This document shows, piece by piece, positions 35,375-44,545 of a stretch of DNA of 60,950 nt. The notes under the pieces were generated by a model. The model ran no database searches. It was not told the origin of the DNA and was given only the letters and a program-made list of their open reading frames with translations. Origin of the DNA: Prevotella sp. (GTDB lineage Bacteria > Bacteroidota > Bacteroidia > Bacteroidales > Bacteroidaceae). The position numbers and the translations under genes were made by a program. The number at the start of each line of letters is the position of its first letter. Within the stretch, counting starts at the first letter, position 1. The stretch covers positions 1 to 60,950 of the forward strand of contig JAFZAH010000016.1 of assembly GCA_017548275.1 (NCBI GenBank), in the 5' to 3' direction.

Positions 35375-35440
35375 AAAGGAGTGAGGGAGTTTAGGAGTCT
35401 GGGAGTATAGGAGTTTAGACAATAGTCCGCTAATTGTTAG
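35375..35440. repeat. GGAGTNTAG minisatellite plus AGACAATAGT module
   Basis: Irregular GGAGT(T/A)TA(G) units followed by AGACAATAGTCCGCTAATTG. The same module recurs at about 41427-41477 and 57375-57430. Confidence 0.6.
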
Positions 35441-35484
35441 GCGAAGAGGGGCTGCAACTGTGTTGAAGCATACAGAACGGCTTC

Positions 35485-37686
35485 TTATTTCACCACTATC
35501 TTCTTGCCGTGGTGGATGTAGATGCCACGCTGGGTAGGAGTGGCGTCGAGGGGCCGGCCGTCGAGGGTGTAATAACGGTCGTCGGTGTAATGGCGGCCTT
35601 CGGTAGCGGGTTCAACGGTCACCTCATCGATGCCGCTGGGGATGACGCCCTCGTAATCCACGTAATCACCGTCTTTCAGGGCCTTGACGTTCCAGTTCTT
35701 CGCCTTGGCTTCGTTCACCTGTCGAGTGTTGATGACGTTGCCGTCGGCTTTCGAGTTGTTGAACGGTACGAACACGCCCGGGGTGCCACTGACAGTCGGC
35801 ATACTCTTCACCAGTTTGTCCATGGCCTCCTCACCGATTTGGTTATTGCAACACTCGAGGGTCGTCAGTTTCTTGTTGTTGGTCACGGTGAGAGTGGTCA
35901 GTTGGTTTTCGTTGCATTTGAACTCGGTCAGCAGTGTGTTCTTCGAGACGTTGAGCGTGGTCAACTTATTCGATGAGCAGACCAGTCTCCAGAGTTTTGT
36001 GTTCTTCGTCACATTGAGCGAGGGGAGTTGATTACTTGAACAGTTGAGGTTCTCCAACTTGGTGTTCTTGGTCAAATCGAGCGTTTTCAGTTTGTTGGAG
36101 TTGCATGCGAGCCGCGTCAGTTGGGTGTTCTTCGTCACATCCAATGCTGTGATTTTGTTCGTATAGCAATACAGTTCTTTCAGTGCGGTGAAGCGTTCCA
36201 CGCCTTTTAGGCTGGTGATGCCCTTGTTGTGGACATCGATCTTCGTCACGGCCGCTATCTCCTCATCGGTGAGAATGTCGTCACCGTCGCTTTGACAGTT
36301 TGCCTTCACATACGCGCGGAAGGTGGCGTCGGGGAAGTTGGTCTTAGTGACAGGAAGGCCTGTGGGATCGACACCCTCGTATGAAACAGAAGAGAATTCT
36401 TCATTTAACAAGTAAACATTCCACCCTTTCCCTTTGGCTATAGCCACTTGCTCTTTGGTTATTACATTGCCTTCAATTTGTCCCTCATCTTCACCTTCAT
36501 TATAGACTGTGAGCCATTTACCGGAGCCTCCATCAGGCAGACTCATCACGAACTCAAACATCGCCGCTTCGCCTATCTGGTTTGTATAACAACTGATTCT
36601 GTTAAGAGCTGTATTATTCGTCACATCGAGTCCTTTCAGACGATTGTAAGAGCAACTCACATAAGTCAGCGAGGTATTCTTTGACAAATCAAGCGAGGTG
36701 AGTTGGTTATTACTGCAGGAAAATAATATCAATGCGGTGTTCTTTGACAAATCAAGTGAGGTCAACTGGTTACTGTAGCAGTGCAATATCTTCAGTTTGG
36801 TGTTCTTTGACAGGTCAAGAGAGGTCAACTTGTTTGAGAAGCAGTTCAAAGTATCCAATGTGGTGTTCTGCGCCAAATTGAGCGAGGTCAATTGGTTATA
36901 AGAACAATCAAGGTTTTGCAGCGCGGTATTTTTCGTCACATTCACCGAGGTCAAATTGTTATGGTAACAATTGAGGTATGTCAGCGCTGTGTTCTTCGTC
37001 ACATCAAGTGATGTCAGTTTATTGCCACTGCAATTGAGACTTACCAATGCGGTGTTCTTCGTCACGTCGAGACTGGGCAAACCAATGGTGAGGCAGCGTA
37101 GTTTTACCAACTTTGTATTGTTTGTCAAGTCAAGCGTAGTCAATTGGGTAACGGAGCAGTCCAAATATTTCAGATTGACATTCTTCGACAAATCAAGCGA
37201 TTTTATTTGGTAGTTACAATTACAGTCCAACGTTTCGAGCGCAGTGAAAAACTCCACACCCTTGAGGCTAGTGATATTTTTTTCTATTACAGAAATCTCT
37301 TTTACCGCCGCAATCTCCACGTTGGAAAGATGATCGTTGTCATCGTCGCTTTGGCTGTTTTCCGCCACATACGTGCGGAAGGTGTTGTCGGGGAAGTTGG
37401 CGGCATTGATGTCGACACGTAATTCGGCTGTGGCGCCTTTGTCATTCAGTTTAGCAACAAGGTCCTGCGTCTCCGCCTGCGTTCTGCCATGCGCCACGCA
37501 GCATGGGGCTGCATTCACTAAGTTCTGGGCTTCCGACAATGTGATACCCAGTTCGTTTTTGAGCAGTTTTATCACTTCCATCTTTTGACTTCCATAGTTT
37601 TCGAGCCAAGTGCTAAAACTTTCTTCAGCGCGTGCTCCCATGATAATGGTCAGGAGTACGAAAAAGAGGGTAAAAAGGCGTTTCAT
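35485..37686 (-). CDS. Secreted leucine-rich-repeat protein with N-terminal L7/L12-like domain
   Basis: 733 residues with signal peptide (MKRLFTLFFVLLTIIMGARA). Residues about 32-88 resemble the ribosomal L7/L12 C-terminal domain (KMEVIKLLKNELGITLSEAQ, then VNAAPCCV, LVAKLNDKGATAEL). Two blocks follow, each starting NFPD.TFR.YV with EEIAAV, then internalin-like repeats of 21-23 residues (LTSLDLSKNTALILFSCSNNQ). The end (YYTLDGRPLDATPTQRGIYI, then HHGKKIVVK) is the short tail of many Prevotella secreted proteins. Probably a surface or secreted binding protein; ligand unknown. The repeats make the DNA itself repetitive. Confidence 0.88.
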   Translation of the reverse strand: MKRLFTLFFVLLTIIMGARAEESFSTWLENYGSQKMEVIKLLKNELGITLSEAQNLVNAAPCCVAHGRTQAETQDLVAKLNDKGATAELRVDINAANFPDNTFRTYVAENSQSDDDNDHLSNVEIAAVKEISVIEKNITSLKGVEFFTALETLDCNCNYQIKSLDLSKNVNLKYLDCSVTQLTTLDLTNNTKLVKLRCLTIGLPSLDVTKNTALVSLNCSGNKLTSLDVTKNTALTYLNCYHNNLTSVNVTKNTALQNLDCSYNQLTSLNLAQNTTLDTLNCFSNKLTSLDLSKNTKLKILHCYSNQLTSLDLSKNTALILFSCSNNQLTSLDLSKNTSLTYVSCSYNRLKGLDVTNNTALNRISCYTNQIGEAAMFEFVMSLPDGGSGKWLTVYNEGEDEGQIEGNVITKEQVAIAKGKGWNVYLLNEEFSSVSYEGVDPTGLPVTKTNFPDATFRAYVKANCQSDGDDILTDEEIAAVTKIDVHNKGITSLKGVERFTALKELYCYTNKITALDVTKNTQLTRLACNSNKLKTLDLTKNTKLENLNCSSNQLPSLNVTKNTKLWRLVCSSNKLTTLNVSKNTLLTEFKCNENQLTTLTVTNNKKLTTLECCNNQIGEEAMDKLVKSMPTVSGTPGVFVPFNNSKADGNVINTRQVNEAKAKNWNVKALKDGDYVDYEGVIPSGIDEVTVEPATEGRHYTDDRYYTLDGRPLDATPTQRGIYIHHGKKIVVK

Positions 37687-37689
37687 ATG

Positions 37690-37730
37690 GTTTAGGGTTT
37701 AGGGTAGAGGGATTAGTGTTCTATCTGTTG
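37690..37730. repeat. TTTAGGG-type spacer repeat, copy 1
   Basis: GGTTTAGGGTTTAGGGTAGAGGGATTAGTGTTCTATC, nearly the same as 39755-39797. Both lie just upstream of minus-strand genes. Confidence 0.6.
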
Positions 37731-37834
37731 ATATGTAAGTATTTCACTACGATGAGTGGGGTATTTAGAGGGTCTTCACATATTAAGGATAATATGAAAG
37801 TTAGAGGTCATTGAACATATAGTGGTTGCATTTG

Positions 37835-37842
37835 CAAAGATA
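37835..37842 (-). promoter_or_regulatory. -7 box, probably of the LRR gene
   Basis: TATCTTTG on the minus strand, about 150 nt before the LRR gene start. A -33 box is not evident. Confidence 0.4.
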
Positions 37843-38111
37843 ATAAAAAAATCTGCCATGATAGCCTATGAATTGTTAAAGAGTCTTAATAGAGAAGAAA
37901 AAAGCCCCCTCCGGCTCCCCCGAGAGGGAGAGACGGGAAGAAAGGGAACTAATGGGAGCAACGGGAATAATGGGAGCAACGGGAATGATGGGAGCGATGG
38001 GAATGGGTGGGGAAAAAGATTACTCCTCCAATAGCGGATACTATTGGAGGAGTAATTACCCCCTCCACTCGGAGAGTGATGGGGAGGGGGCTTTAGGCTT
38101 TCGGATTTGGA
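37843..38111. other. Spacer with 9-bp minisatellite and perfect hairpins
   Basis: No gene seen. 37940-38010 is a degenerate 9-bp repeat of GGGARNAAY type (GGGAGCAAC, GGGAATAAT, GGGAATGAT). 38020-38034 pairs perfectly with 38041-38055 (15-bp stem, loop CGGATA) but has no T-run. 37905-37928 and 38058-38090 are GC-rich palindromes. Confidence 0.6.
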
Positions 38112-39749
38112 CTATTGCAACCCTGCATCACAATAAGTCCAACCGTAGAGACAGTAGAGGTCGATAAGGTGGCGGAGACGACGGAGGAAAGCTTGGTAGT
38201 TCTTCTTCTCAGGCTGGAGCCACTGTAGTTCACAGAGGGCCGCGATACGGGGAAGAATTTGATACTCAGCCAGTTCCTCGGTGACGATGTATTCCGTCCA
38301 GAGATTTGCCTGCACACCGATGATGTGGCTCTTGGCCTCGGGAGAGAGGTCGGCGGGCGCCGGCTCGTAAGCATAGACATTCTCGAGGGGACAGAATCCG
38401 CCGATGAGGAAAGGACGGTTCCACACGCTGTCGTGCGTCTGGTAATAATCGAAATACAAGGGGTCAGTAGGCACTTTGATGATGTCGTGACCGCGCTCGG
38501 CAGCACGGATGACATCCTCCTTCGACTGCCAACTTCGCCAGTTCATGATGGTGGCACTGGCATCAACATTGCAGTCGATGAGCTCGTCCCATCCGATGAT
38601 TTTGCGTCCACGGCTTTGCACGAATTTCTCCACACGACGGGTGAAATAGCCCTGTAACAGGTCTTCGGCGGAACGCTTGCCGTCGCCTTGGAGACCCTCA
38701 TCGCTGATACGCTTCTGACACTGCGGGCATACCTTCCAACGGGTGCGGGGTGACTCATCGCCACCGATGTGGATATACTCCGAAGGGAAGAGCGCCATGA
38801 CCTCGTCGAGCACATCGCAGATGAACTGGAAGGTCTGTTCCTTGCCCGGGCAGAGCACATCGTCGAACACACCCCAATTTTTCTCCACCTCATAAGGACC
38901 GCCAGTGCACCCCAGTTCGGGGTATGCGGCAAGCGCAGCCTCCATGTGTCCGGGCATATCAATCTCGGGGATGATGGTGATATATCGCTCCTGCGCATAA
39001 CGCACGATATCACGAATCTGTTCGGTGGTATAGAAACCGCCGTAGCGTTGATGGTCGTAAAGGCCGGCATTGCGCCCGATGACAGTCTCGTCGCGCCATG
39101 CGCCCACCTCGGTCAGGCGGGGATATTTTGCCACAGGAAAGCGCCAGCCCTGGTCGTCGGTGATATGCCAATGGAAAGTGTTCATCTGGTGGAGCGCCAT
39201 CATATCGATGTACTGCTTCACGAAATCAACACTGAAGAAATGTCGGCTCACATCAAAATGCAAGCCCCGATAGCCGAAGCGGGGCGTAGCACTTACCCTA
39301 ACGGGAGGAATGACAACGCGGTCGGACGACACCTGAGGCAGAGCCTTGCGGAACGCCTGAATACCATAGAACACGCCCTTGGGAGTAGCGCCCTCGATAC
39401 GGATAGACTTCTTCCCCACCTCGATGACATAACCCTCAGGTGCAGTCATCTTCTTGTTGATACCGAGCAGGATAGCAGGGATATTGCGCGAACAGTCAAT
39501 CTGTACGGGCAACTTCTCGCCAGTCATCTCCTCGATGTAAGCGGACAGGAAGCGCGCATTGCGTATCATCAGTTCGTCGTTGACGCCATAGCATATGCAC
39601 TCCAGTTTGTTGAGGTTGACGGGTTGCGCGCCAGCGACCTGTGTCACCGCATCGGGTAGCGGCACGATATTATCGAAATCAGCCTCGACGGTCTGTGCCT
39701 TTGCTGACATAAAGAGCACAGACAACAGGGAAAGAAAGAGGATTCGCAT
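38112..39749 (-). CDS. Secreted GH20 beta-N-acetylhexosaminidase
   Basis: 545 residues with signal peptide (MRILFLSLLSVLFMSAKAQ). An N-terminal GH20b helper domain (NIPAILLGINKKM, GVFYGIQAFRKAL) precedes the (beta/alpha)8 barrel: YRGLHFDVSRHFF, FHWHITDDQGWRF, IPEIDMPGHMEAAL and the catalytic IHIGGDESPRTRW, whose D-E pair acts by substrate assistance. Removes terminal GlcNAc or GalNAc from host glycans, chitooligomers or peptidoglycan. Probably periplasmic or surface-located. It stops at about the end of the barrel, with no extra C-terminal modules. Confidence 0.95.
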   Translation of the reverse strand: MRILFLSLLSVLFMSAKAQTVEADFDNIVPLPDAVTQVAGAQPVNLNKLECICYGVNDELMIRNARFLSAYIEEMTGEKLPVQIDCSRNIPAILLGINKKMTAPEGYVIEVGKKSIRIEGATPKGVFYGIQAFRKALPQVSSDRVVIPPVRVSATPRFGYRGLHFDVSRHFFSVDFVKQYIDMMALHQMNTFHWHITDDQGWRFPVAKYPRLTEVGAWRDETVIGRNAGLYDHQRYGGFYTTEQIRDIVRYAQERYITIIPEIDMPGHMEAALAAYPELGCTGGPYEVEKNWGVFDDVLCPGKEQTFQFICDVLDEVMALFPSEYIHIGGDESPRTRWKVCPQCQKRISDEGLQGDGKRSAEDLLQGYFTRRVEKFVQSRGRKIIGWDELIDCNVDASATIMNWRSWQSKEDVIRAAERGHDIIKVPTDPLYFDYYQTHDSVWNRPFLIGGFCPLENVYAYEPAPADLSPEAKSHIIGVQANLWTEYIVTEELAEYQILPRIAALCELQWLQPEKKNYQAFLRRLRHLIDLYCLYGWTYCDAGLQ

Positions 39750-39754
39750 GATAT

Positions 39755-39845
39755 GAGGGTTTAGGGTAGAGGGTTTAGGGGTTAGTGTTCTATCAGAGGA
39801 GTGTAGGAGGGGATTATGGGAGTTGTGGGAGCAATGGGAAGAGGG
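39755..39845. repeat. TTTAGGG-type repeat copy 2 and GGGA minisatellite
   Basis: GGGTTTAGGGTAGAGGGTTTAGGGGTTAGTGTTCTATC (39755-39797) is the sister of 37690-37730. A short GGGAGYNATGGGA run follows (39818-39842). Confidence 0.55.
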
Positions 39846-40003
39846 GCATCTGCGGAATCGCTGCTTACAGAGAGGGAGGTATTATCTTGTACCTTTCGCT
39901 ATAATGAACTCGCTGTCGCTTGTGCGGGCGGACACAGGGGCGCCGTCCCTACAGGAGGAGTTTTCTTGCCCCTTGCTCCCTGTCCCTTGCCTCTGGTCAG
40001 TGA

Positions 40004-41410
40004 TTACTGCATATCATACACCACCTGCATGAGTTGCTTGCCGAGGGCGTCGGCCTCTTCCATGGTCGGAGCCTCGCTATACACGCGGATGATGGGTTCG
40101 GTATTGGATTTGCGCAGATGTACCCACTTGTCGGGAAAATCAATTTTCACACCGTCAATGTCATTGACCTGCTGGTCGGCGAACATCTCCTTCACCTTGA
40201 CAAGAATGGCATCGACATCTGTCGAAGGCGTGAGGTCAATGCGATTCTTGGCGATGAAATAATCGGGCAGTTCCTTGCGCCATTCACTCACTTTGCAGCC
40301 TTTCTTAGCCAAAGCAGTGAGGAAGAGTGCAATGCCCACAAGTGCGTCGCGTCCGTAATGGCTCTCGGGATAAATGACACCGCCATTGCCCTCGCCGCCG
40401 ATGACAGCACCCGTCTCTTTCATCTTTGTGGTGACATTCACCTCGCCCACGGCCGCAGCATTATAGGTGCCGCCGTGCCGCTCAGTGATATCACGCAGCG
40501 CACGGGTGGAAGACAGGTTGGAAACGGTGTTTCCGGGAGTGTGGCTCAACACATAGTCGGCCACGGACACCAATGTATATTCTTCGCCAAACATCTTTCC
40601 GTCCTCACAGATAAACGCCAAACGGTCCACATCGGGATCGACAACGATGCCCAAATCATACTTTCGGGTGCGCATCTCGTCCATGATGCCTTGCAGGTTC
40701 TTCTCCAGCGGTTCGGGGTTATGGGCGAAGTCACCGTTGGGCTCGCCATTGAGGATTGTGTATTCCACTCCGAGGGCATCAAACAGTTTTGGCAAGATAA
40801 TGCCGCCCACGGAGTTGATGGTGTCGACACATACGCGGAAACGGGCATTTTTGACCGCCTCGACATCCACGAGTTCCAATCCCAAGACATCCTCCACGTG
40901 CCAATCGTCAGCCTCGTCGCAATTGATGTAATGACCAAGCGACTCCACATCAGCGTAAGTGAAATCCTCACGCGCGGCAATGTCGAGCACCTGGGCACCG
41001 TCGACAGCGGTGAGGAACTCACCCTCTCGGTTGAGCAGTTTCAGCGCATTCCACTGACGGGGATTATGGCTGGCCGTGATGATGATACCACCGTCGGCAC
41101 CGAGATTGCGTACGGTGAGTTCGGTTGTAGGTGTGGTGGCCAGTCCGATGTTGACCACATCATAGCCCATGCCCATGAGAGTGCCGCAGACGACGCTATC
41201 GACCATGAGGCCAGAGATGCGAGCATCGCGCCCCACCACGATGGTCGGCCGGTTTTGGTTGAAGTCGGCGTCGCGCCCGTCACCTCCATTGCTGCGGATG
41301 AATGTGGCATAAGCCGATGTAAATTTCACGATATCTAACGGATTGAGTGTATCGCCGGCGGGGCCTCCGATGGTGCCGCGTATGCCGGATATAGATTTGA
41401 TAAGGGTCAT
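40004..41410 (-). CDS. glmM: Phosphoglucosamine mutase / phosphohexomutase
   Basis: 468-residue alpha-D-phosphohexomutase. Conserved blocks in order: SISGIRGTIGG, the phosphoserine loop IIITASHNPRQWNALK, the metal site VDPDVDRLAFI, the sugar-binding GGEGNGGVIYPE, and the phosphate-binding RKSNTEPIIRVYSEA. It most likely makes glucosamine-1-phosphate for UDP-GlcNAc, peptidoglycan and LPS, but phosphoglucomutase or phosphomannomutase activity cannot be excluded. No adjacent biosynthetic partner; flanked on both sides by repeat-rich spacers. Confidence 0.88.
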   Translation of the reverse strand: MTLIKSISGIRGTIGGPAGDTLNPLDIVKFTSAYATFIRSNGGDGRDADFNQNRPTIVVGRDARISGLMVDSVVCGTLMGMGYDVVNIGLATTPTTELTVRNLGADGGIIITASHNPRQWNALKLLNREGEFLTAVDGAQVLDIAAREDFTYADVESLGHYINCDEADDWHVEDVLGLELVDVEAVKNARFRVCVDTINSVGGIILPKLFDALGVEYTILNGEPNGDFAHNPEPLEKNLQGIMDEMRTRKYDLGIVVDPDVDRLAFICEDGKMFGEEYTLVSVADYVLSHTPGNTVSNLSSTRALRDITERHGGTYNAAAVGEVNVTTKMKETGAVIGGEGNGGVIYPESHYGRDALVGIALFLTALAKKGCKVSEWRKELPDYFIAKNRIDLTPSTDVDAILVKVKEMFADQQVNDIDGVKIDFPDKWVHLRKSNTEPIIRVYSEAPTMEEADALGKQLMQVVYDMQ

Positions 41411-41677
41411 TGTTTTATTGTTTTTGGGAGTTTAGGAGTTTAGGAGTTCGGGAGTTTAGACAATAGTTGACTAATTGGGAGGGGGTTGGGAGGGATGGGA
41501 GTGATGGGAACTATGGGAACACTGGGAGATGGGAAAAATGGGAGATGGGGGCAGCGGTGGAACCGCTACTTACGGAGAAGAGGCAGACAAGAGGGTAACA
41601 TCTTACTTCTCACCTCTTACCTCTTACTTCTCACCTCTTGCCGCTTACTTCTCACCTCTTGCCGCTTGCCGCTAAAG
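41411..41677. other. Spacer made almost entirely of minisatellites
   Basis: 41427-41477: GGAGTTTAG units and AGACAATAGTTGACTAATTG. 41477-41550: TGGGARNNA 9-bp units. 41600-41673: (CTTACTTCTCAC/CTCTTGCCG) pyrimidine-rich units. No gene. Confidence 0.65.
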
Positions 41678-42307
41678 TTACAGCCCTCGTTCGAAGGTGA
41701 TGTCATAATAATAAGGGTTGACACTTTGTGAGGCATATTGCTGTCCTTGCTCAGCGGGCACAATCAGCCTGACTCGGGCTACCTCATCGTCTTCTTTGAC
41801 AGGTCTTCCGATATTGACGTATGGCAGGGCGGCCAGCCAACCGTTGGGCACAGCCGCGCCATAGGTGCTATACATCAGCCCACTGGTAAACGAACCCTGA
41901 TAAGTGCCAGACGTGTTCTGCACCGTCATGATATCGGGCATGGAAGAGTAATAAATGGTATTGTTGGAGAGCACGAGGGAGTCTCTGAGAAGATTCGTCT
42001 CAGTGAAACGGCAGATGACACTTGCCGTCTCGCCCGTCTTAATGGGTTCGCCGCATCCTTTTCTCACGATTTGCAGATACACACCAGTGCCGTCGAACAG
42101 CACAAACTCGTTTCTGTTGAGGTCGGTCTGGTAATTGGCAGTTTTGAACGCCTCCTCTGTGATGGTGTTGATATGGGATTCCGCGATGAACGCATTGATG
42201 GCTTTCACCTCTTTATCACGTTTCTCGGTATAAGTCTCGGTGTCATCGCATGCGCTGAACAACAGCACAGCACATACACTCATAATCAGATAATTAAATC
42301 TCTTCAT
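41678..42307 (-). CDS. DUF4827 lipoprotein (FKBP-like)
   Basis: 209 residues. The N-terminus MKRFNYLIMSVCAVLLFSAC is a lipoprotein signal ending in a lipobox Cys at about residue 20. The rest (NEFVLFDGTGVYLQIVRKGC, GETASVICRFTETNLL, YVNIGRPVKEDDEVARVRLIV) matches the Bacteroidetes DUF4827 family, related in fold to FKBP-type peptidyl-prolyl isomerases. No function is known. It is the last gene of a three-gene operon with the DHH phosphoesterase (7-bp gap) and the nucleotidyltransferase. Confidence 0.85.
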   Translation of the reverse strand: MKRFNYLIMSVCAVLLFSACDDTETYTEKRDKEVKAINAFIAESHINTITEEAFKTANYQTDLNRNEFVLFDGTGVYLQIVRKGCGEPIKTGETASVICRFTETNLLRDSLVLSNNTIYYSSMPDIMTVQNTSGTYQGSFTSGLMYSTYGAAVPNGWLAALPYVNIGRPVKEDDEVARVRLIVPAEQGQQYASQSVNPYYYDITFERGL

Positions 42308-42314
42308 TGATGAA

Positions 42315-43349
42315 TTATGAATAAGTGTTTTTAAATTCTTCTATTGCTTCACGTGTGATACGCACCGCCTCGTCGATGCCGCAATCGAGACTTCCTCCGG
42401 CAGCATTGACATGTCCGCCGCCGTTGAAGTATTTCTCGGCCAACTGATTGCAATAATAATGGTCGACAGAGCGCAGGCTGACCCACACTTTGTTCTCGCG
42501 CTCGGTGTCTTCGCGCAGTGAGACGGCGAGTCTCATGCCTTTGATGCGTAGCGGCTCATTGACGAGACCCTCGGCATCGCCCTTGATGAAGCGGAAACGC
42601 TTCATCTCGCCCTTAGTGATGGTGAAATACGACGCATGGGCATCGGCCAGCACATTGAGTTTCTGATAGAGCACATATCCGCGGAAACGGATGCACCAGT
42701 CACTGTAGTTGTTATAGACGTTGCGGTAAATCTTGTCTTTGTTAACTCCCTTTGTGAGCAGTTGACTGATGATAAAGAAAATCTCGCTTCGTGTGGAGTT
42801 GAACGTAAATCCTCCCGTATCGGTCATCATGCCGCAATAGATAGACGCCGCGCAATGTCGCGACATGGTGTCGAAGGCACCCAACTGCCAGATGATGCGG
42901 AAGAGCAACTCACACGTAGCGCTCATCTCAGGATGAGAGATGGTCAGTTGTGTCTCGACGGTGGGACCTACGTGATGGTCGATGAGCACCTTTGTCGCAC
43001 TCGTGGATTCGAGCAGCGGCTGCATATCGGCCACGCGGTTGGCAGTATTGAAATCGAGACAGAACACGGTGTCGGCATCAGCGAAAGCCTCCGCCACCCT
43101 CTCGGGATGTTTGTCATAACGCACGATACGTTCCACGCCCGGCATCCAACGGAGGAAGTCAGGAAACGCATCGGGAATGGCTATCATCGGCTGCTTATCC
43201 ATCGAGCGGAGGTAGTCGGCCCAAGCCAACGACGCACCGAGAGCATCGCCGTCAGGACTTTTATGACAACAGATGATAATGTTTTTCGCCTCGCTGATGA
43301 TGGCCTTCAACTGTGTCAGTTCGCTGTCATTCAGAATGTTGATGTCCAT
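42315..43349 (-). CDS. DHH/DHHA1 phosphoesterase (NrnA-like)
   Basis: 344 residues. The DHH domain shows CCHKSPDGDALGASLAW, VFCLDFNTANR and the signature LIDHHVGP; the DHHA1 domain ends GGGHVNAAGGSLD. NrnA-like members degrade nanoRNAs and dephosphorylate pAp; others hydrolyse cyclic dinucleotides, so the exact substrate is uncertain. The frame is open further upstream, but ATG 43349 comes 2 bp after the stop of the nucleotidyltransferase gene and starts the conserved sequence (MDINILNDSEL). Middle gene of the operon. Confidence 0.92.
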   Translation of the reverse strand: MDINILNDSELTQLKAIISEAKNIIICCHKSPDGDALGASLAWADYLRSMDKQPMIAIPDAFPDFLRWMPGVERIVRYDKHPERVAEAFADADTVFCLDFNTANRVADMQPLLESTSATKVLIDHHVGPTVETQLTISHPEMSATCELLFRIIWQLGAFDTMSRHCAASIYCGMMTDTGGFTFNSTRSEIFFIISQLLTKGVNKDKIYRNVYNNYSDWCIRFRGYVLYQKLNVLADAHASYFTITKGEMKRFRFIKGDAEGLVNEPLRIKGMRLAVSLREDTERENKVWVSLRSVDHYYCNQLAEKYFNGGGHVNAAGGSLDCGIDEAVRITREAIEEFKNTYS

Positions 43350-43351
43350 CT

Positions 43352-44293
43352 TTAGAACAGTTGTGCGGGATAGGTGCCTTCGTCGATGAGTTGCTGTATG
43401 CGGTCGACGGTAGATTGACGGTCGGCAGCATAGGTCACACCAAACCATTTGCTGGTGGTGTCGAGCACCTGCACGGTTGAAGTCTTCTCAACGATGAGTT
43501 TGTTGACCATCAGGGGGATGAAGAACTCCGCCTTCAGGTTGGCCATGTTTTTCGGGTCGCTGAGGAACTCCTTGAAATAAGCCTCGCTGTACTCAAAATA
43601 ATCGGGTGTGAAGCCCCACATATTCATCGACACGGGTGTGTTTTCATCGACGACAACCCATTTGCCCTCCTCGTCCTTGTAGCGGATGGGCTGTGCCGCA
43701 TCACCCTGCTGCGATCCGTCTTCAGCACAACGCACGATTTCGGTGCGCTCTACCACGGTGGTCAAATTGTCCTGTTCGTCTTTCGAGCAGATGCCTCGCG
43801 CCACAGTACCGTTCTCCGAAAGGGTGTTTCCCACGCGGAACCCGACCATGGCATAGCGGTTGCGGCTCCCCTCGGGCAGTTCGCTCAAGAATCGTCCGAT
43901 GACCATGAACGCGTCGCGATTGTAGAAGTCGTCGCAATTGATGACACAGAACGGCTCCTTGATGGTTTTGGCAGCCATCATCACGGCATGATTGGTGCCC
44001 CAAGGTTTCTGGCGGCCTTCAGGCACATTAAATCCCTCGGGCAGCGCGTCGAGTCCTTGGAAACACAGTTCGGCGGGTATATGTCCTTCGTATTTGCTGA
44101 GTATCTTGTCGCGGAAATCCTGTTCAAAATCTTTTCTGATGACGAAAACGATTTTTCCGAATCCCGCTTTGATGGCGTCATAAATGGAATAGTCCATGAT
44201 GGTCTCACCATTGGGGCCCAGACCGTCTAACTGTTTCAATCCTCCGTAGCGGCTGCCCATGCCGGCAGCGAGTAACAATAATGTAGGTTTCAT
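43352..44293 (-). CDS. Sugar-1-phosphate nucleotidyltransferase family protein
   Basis: 313 residues. The NTP-transferase signature LLLAAGMGSRYGGLKQLDGLGPNGE is at the N-terminus, with FCVINCDDFYNRDAF giving the metal-binding Asp. It resembles the UTP-glucose-1-phosphate/MurU-type families and would make an NDP-sugar, but the sugar and nucleotide cannot be predicted. First gene of a minus-strand operon with the DHH phosphoesterase and the DUF4827 lipoprotein. A -7 box is 27 nt upstream. Confidence 0.85.
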   Translation of the reverse strand: MKPTLLLLAAGMGSRYGGLKQLDGLGPNGETIMDYSIYDAIKAGFGKIVFVIRKDFEQDFRDKILSKYEGHIPAELCFQGLDALPEGFNVPEGRQKPWGTNHAVMMAAKTIKEPFCVINCDDFYNRDAFMVIGRFLSELPEGSRNRYAMVGFRVGNTLSENGTVARGICSKDEQDNLTTVVERTEIVRCAEDGSQQGDAAQPIRYKDEEGKWVVVDENTPVSMNMWGFTPDYFEYSEAYFKEFLSDPKNMANLKAEFFIPLMVNKLIVEKTSTVQVLDTTSKWFGVTYAADRQSTVDRIQQLIDEGTYPAQLF

Positions 44294-44320
44294 AACTTTG
44301 CTTGTTTATAAAATATCATG

Positions 44321-44328
44321 CAAAGGTA
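44321..44328 (-). promoter_or_regulatory. -7 box of the nucleotidyltransferase operon
   Basis: TACCTTTG on the minus strand. The -33 box is not clear. Confidence 0.5.
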
Positions 44329-44384
44329 TGAAAAATATCCTCATAATCCGCCATTTGCCATTTGGCTTAACATTATTTAATGAC

Positions 44385-44530
44385 TTTAGGAGTTATGGGG
44401 GGGGAAGTAAAAAAGGAGTTATGAGGGGGAGTTAAAAACGGGAGTTATGAGGAGAAGTTAAGATGAGCCAAATGTATCAATATCGAACAACTGCTCATTT
44501 TAACTCCTCATATTCTCCCCAAAAATGCAA
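44385..44530. repeat. GGAGTTATGRGG minisatellite
   Basis: Tandem GGAGTTA(T/A) units (GGAGTTATGGGGG, GGAGTTATGAGGGG, GGAGTTATGAGGAG) then AGTTAAGATGAGCCAAATGTA. The last 20 bases nearly match 26405-26424. AACTCCTCAT appears inverted at the right end, so the block could fold. Confidence 0.55.
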
Positions 44531-44545
44531 ATCGCCGCATAAGAC

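Noticed and set aside
37945-38034. Gly/Asn-rich short ORF (repeats of GSNGN)
   Set aside because: It is the translation of a GGGARNAAY minisatellite with no start signals.
40034-41338. 434-codon open frame on the plus strand
   Set aside because: Exact antisense of glmM, whose TASHNP and metal motifs are intact; a codon-bias shadow.
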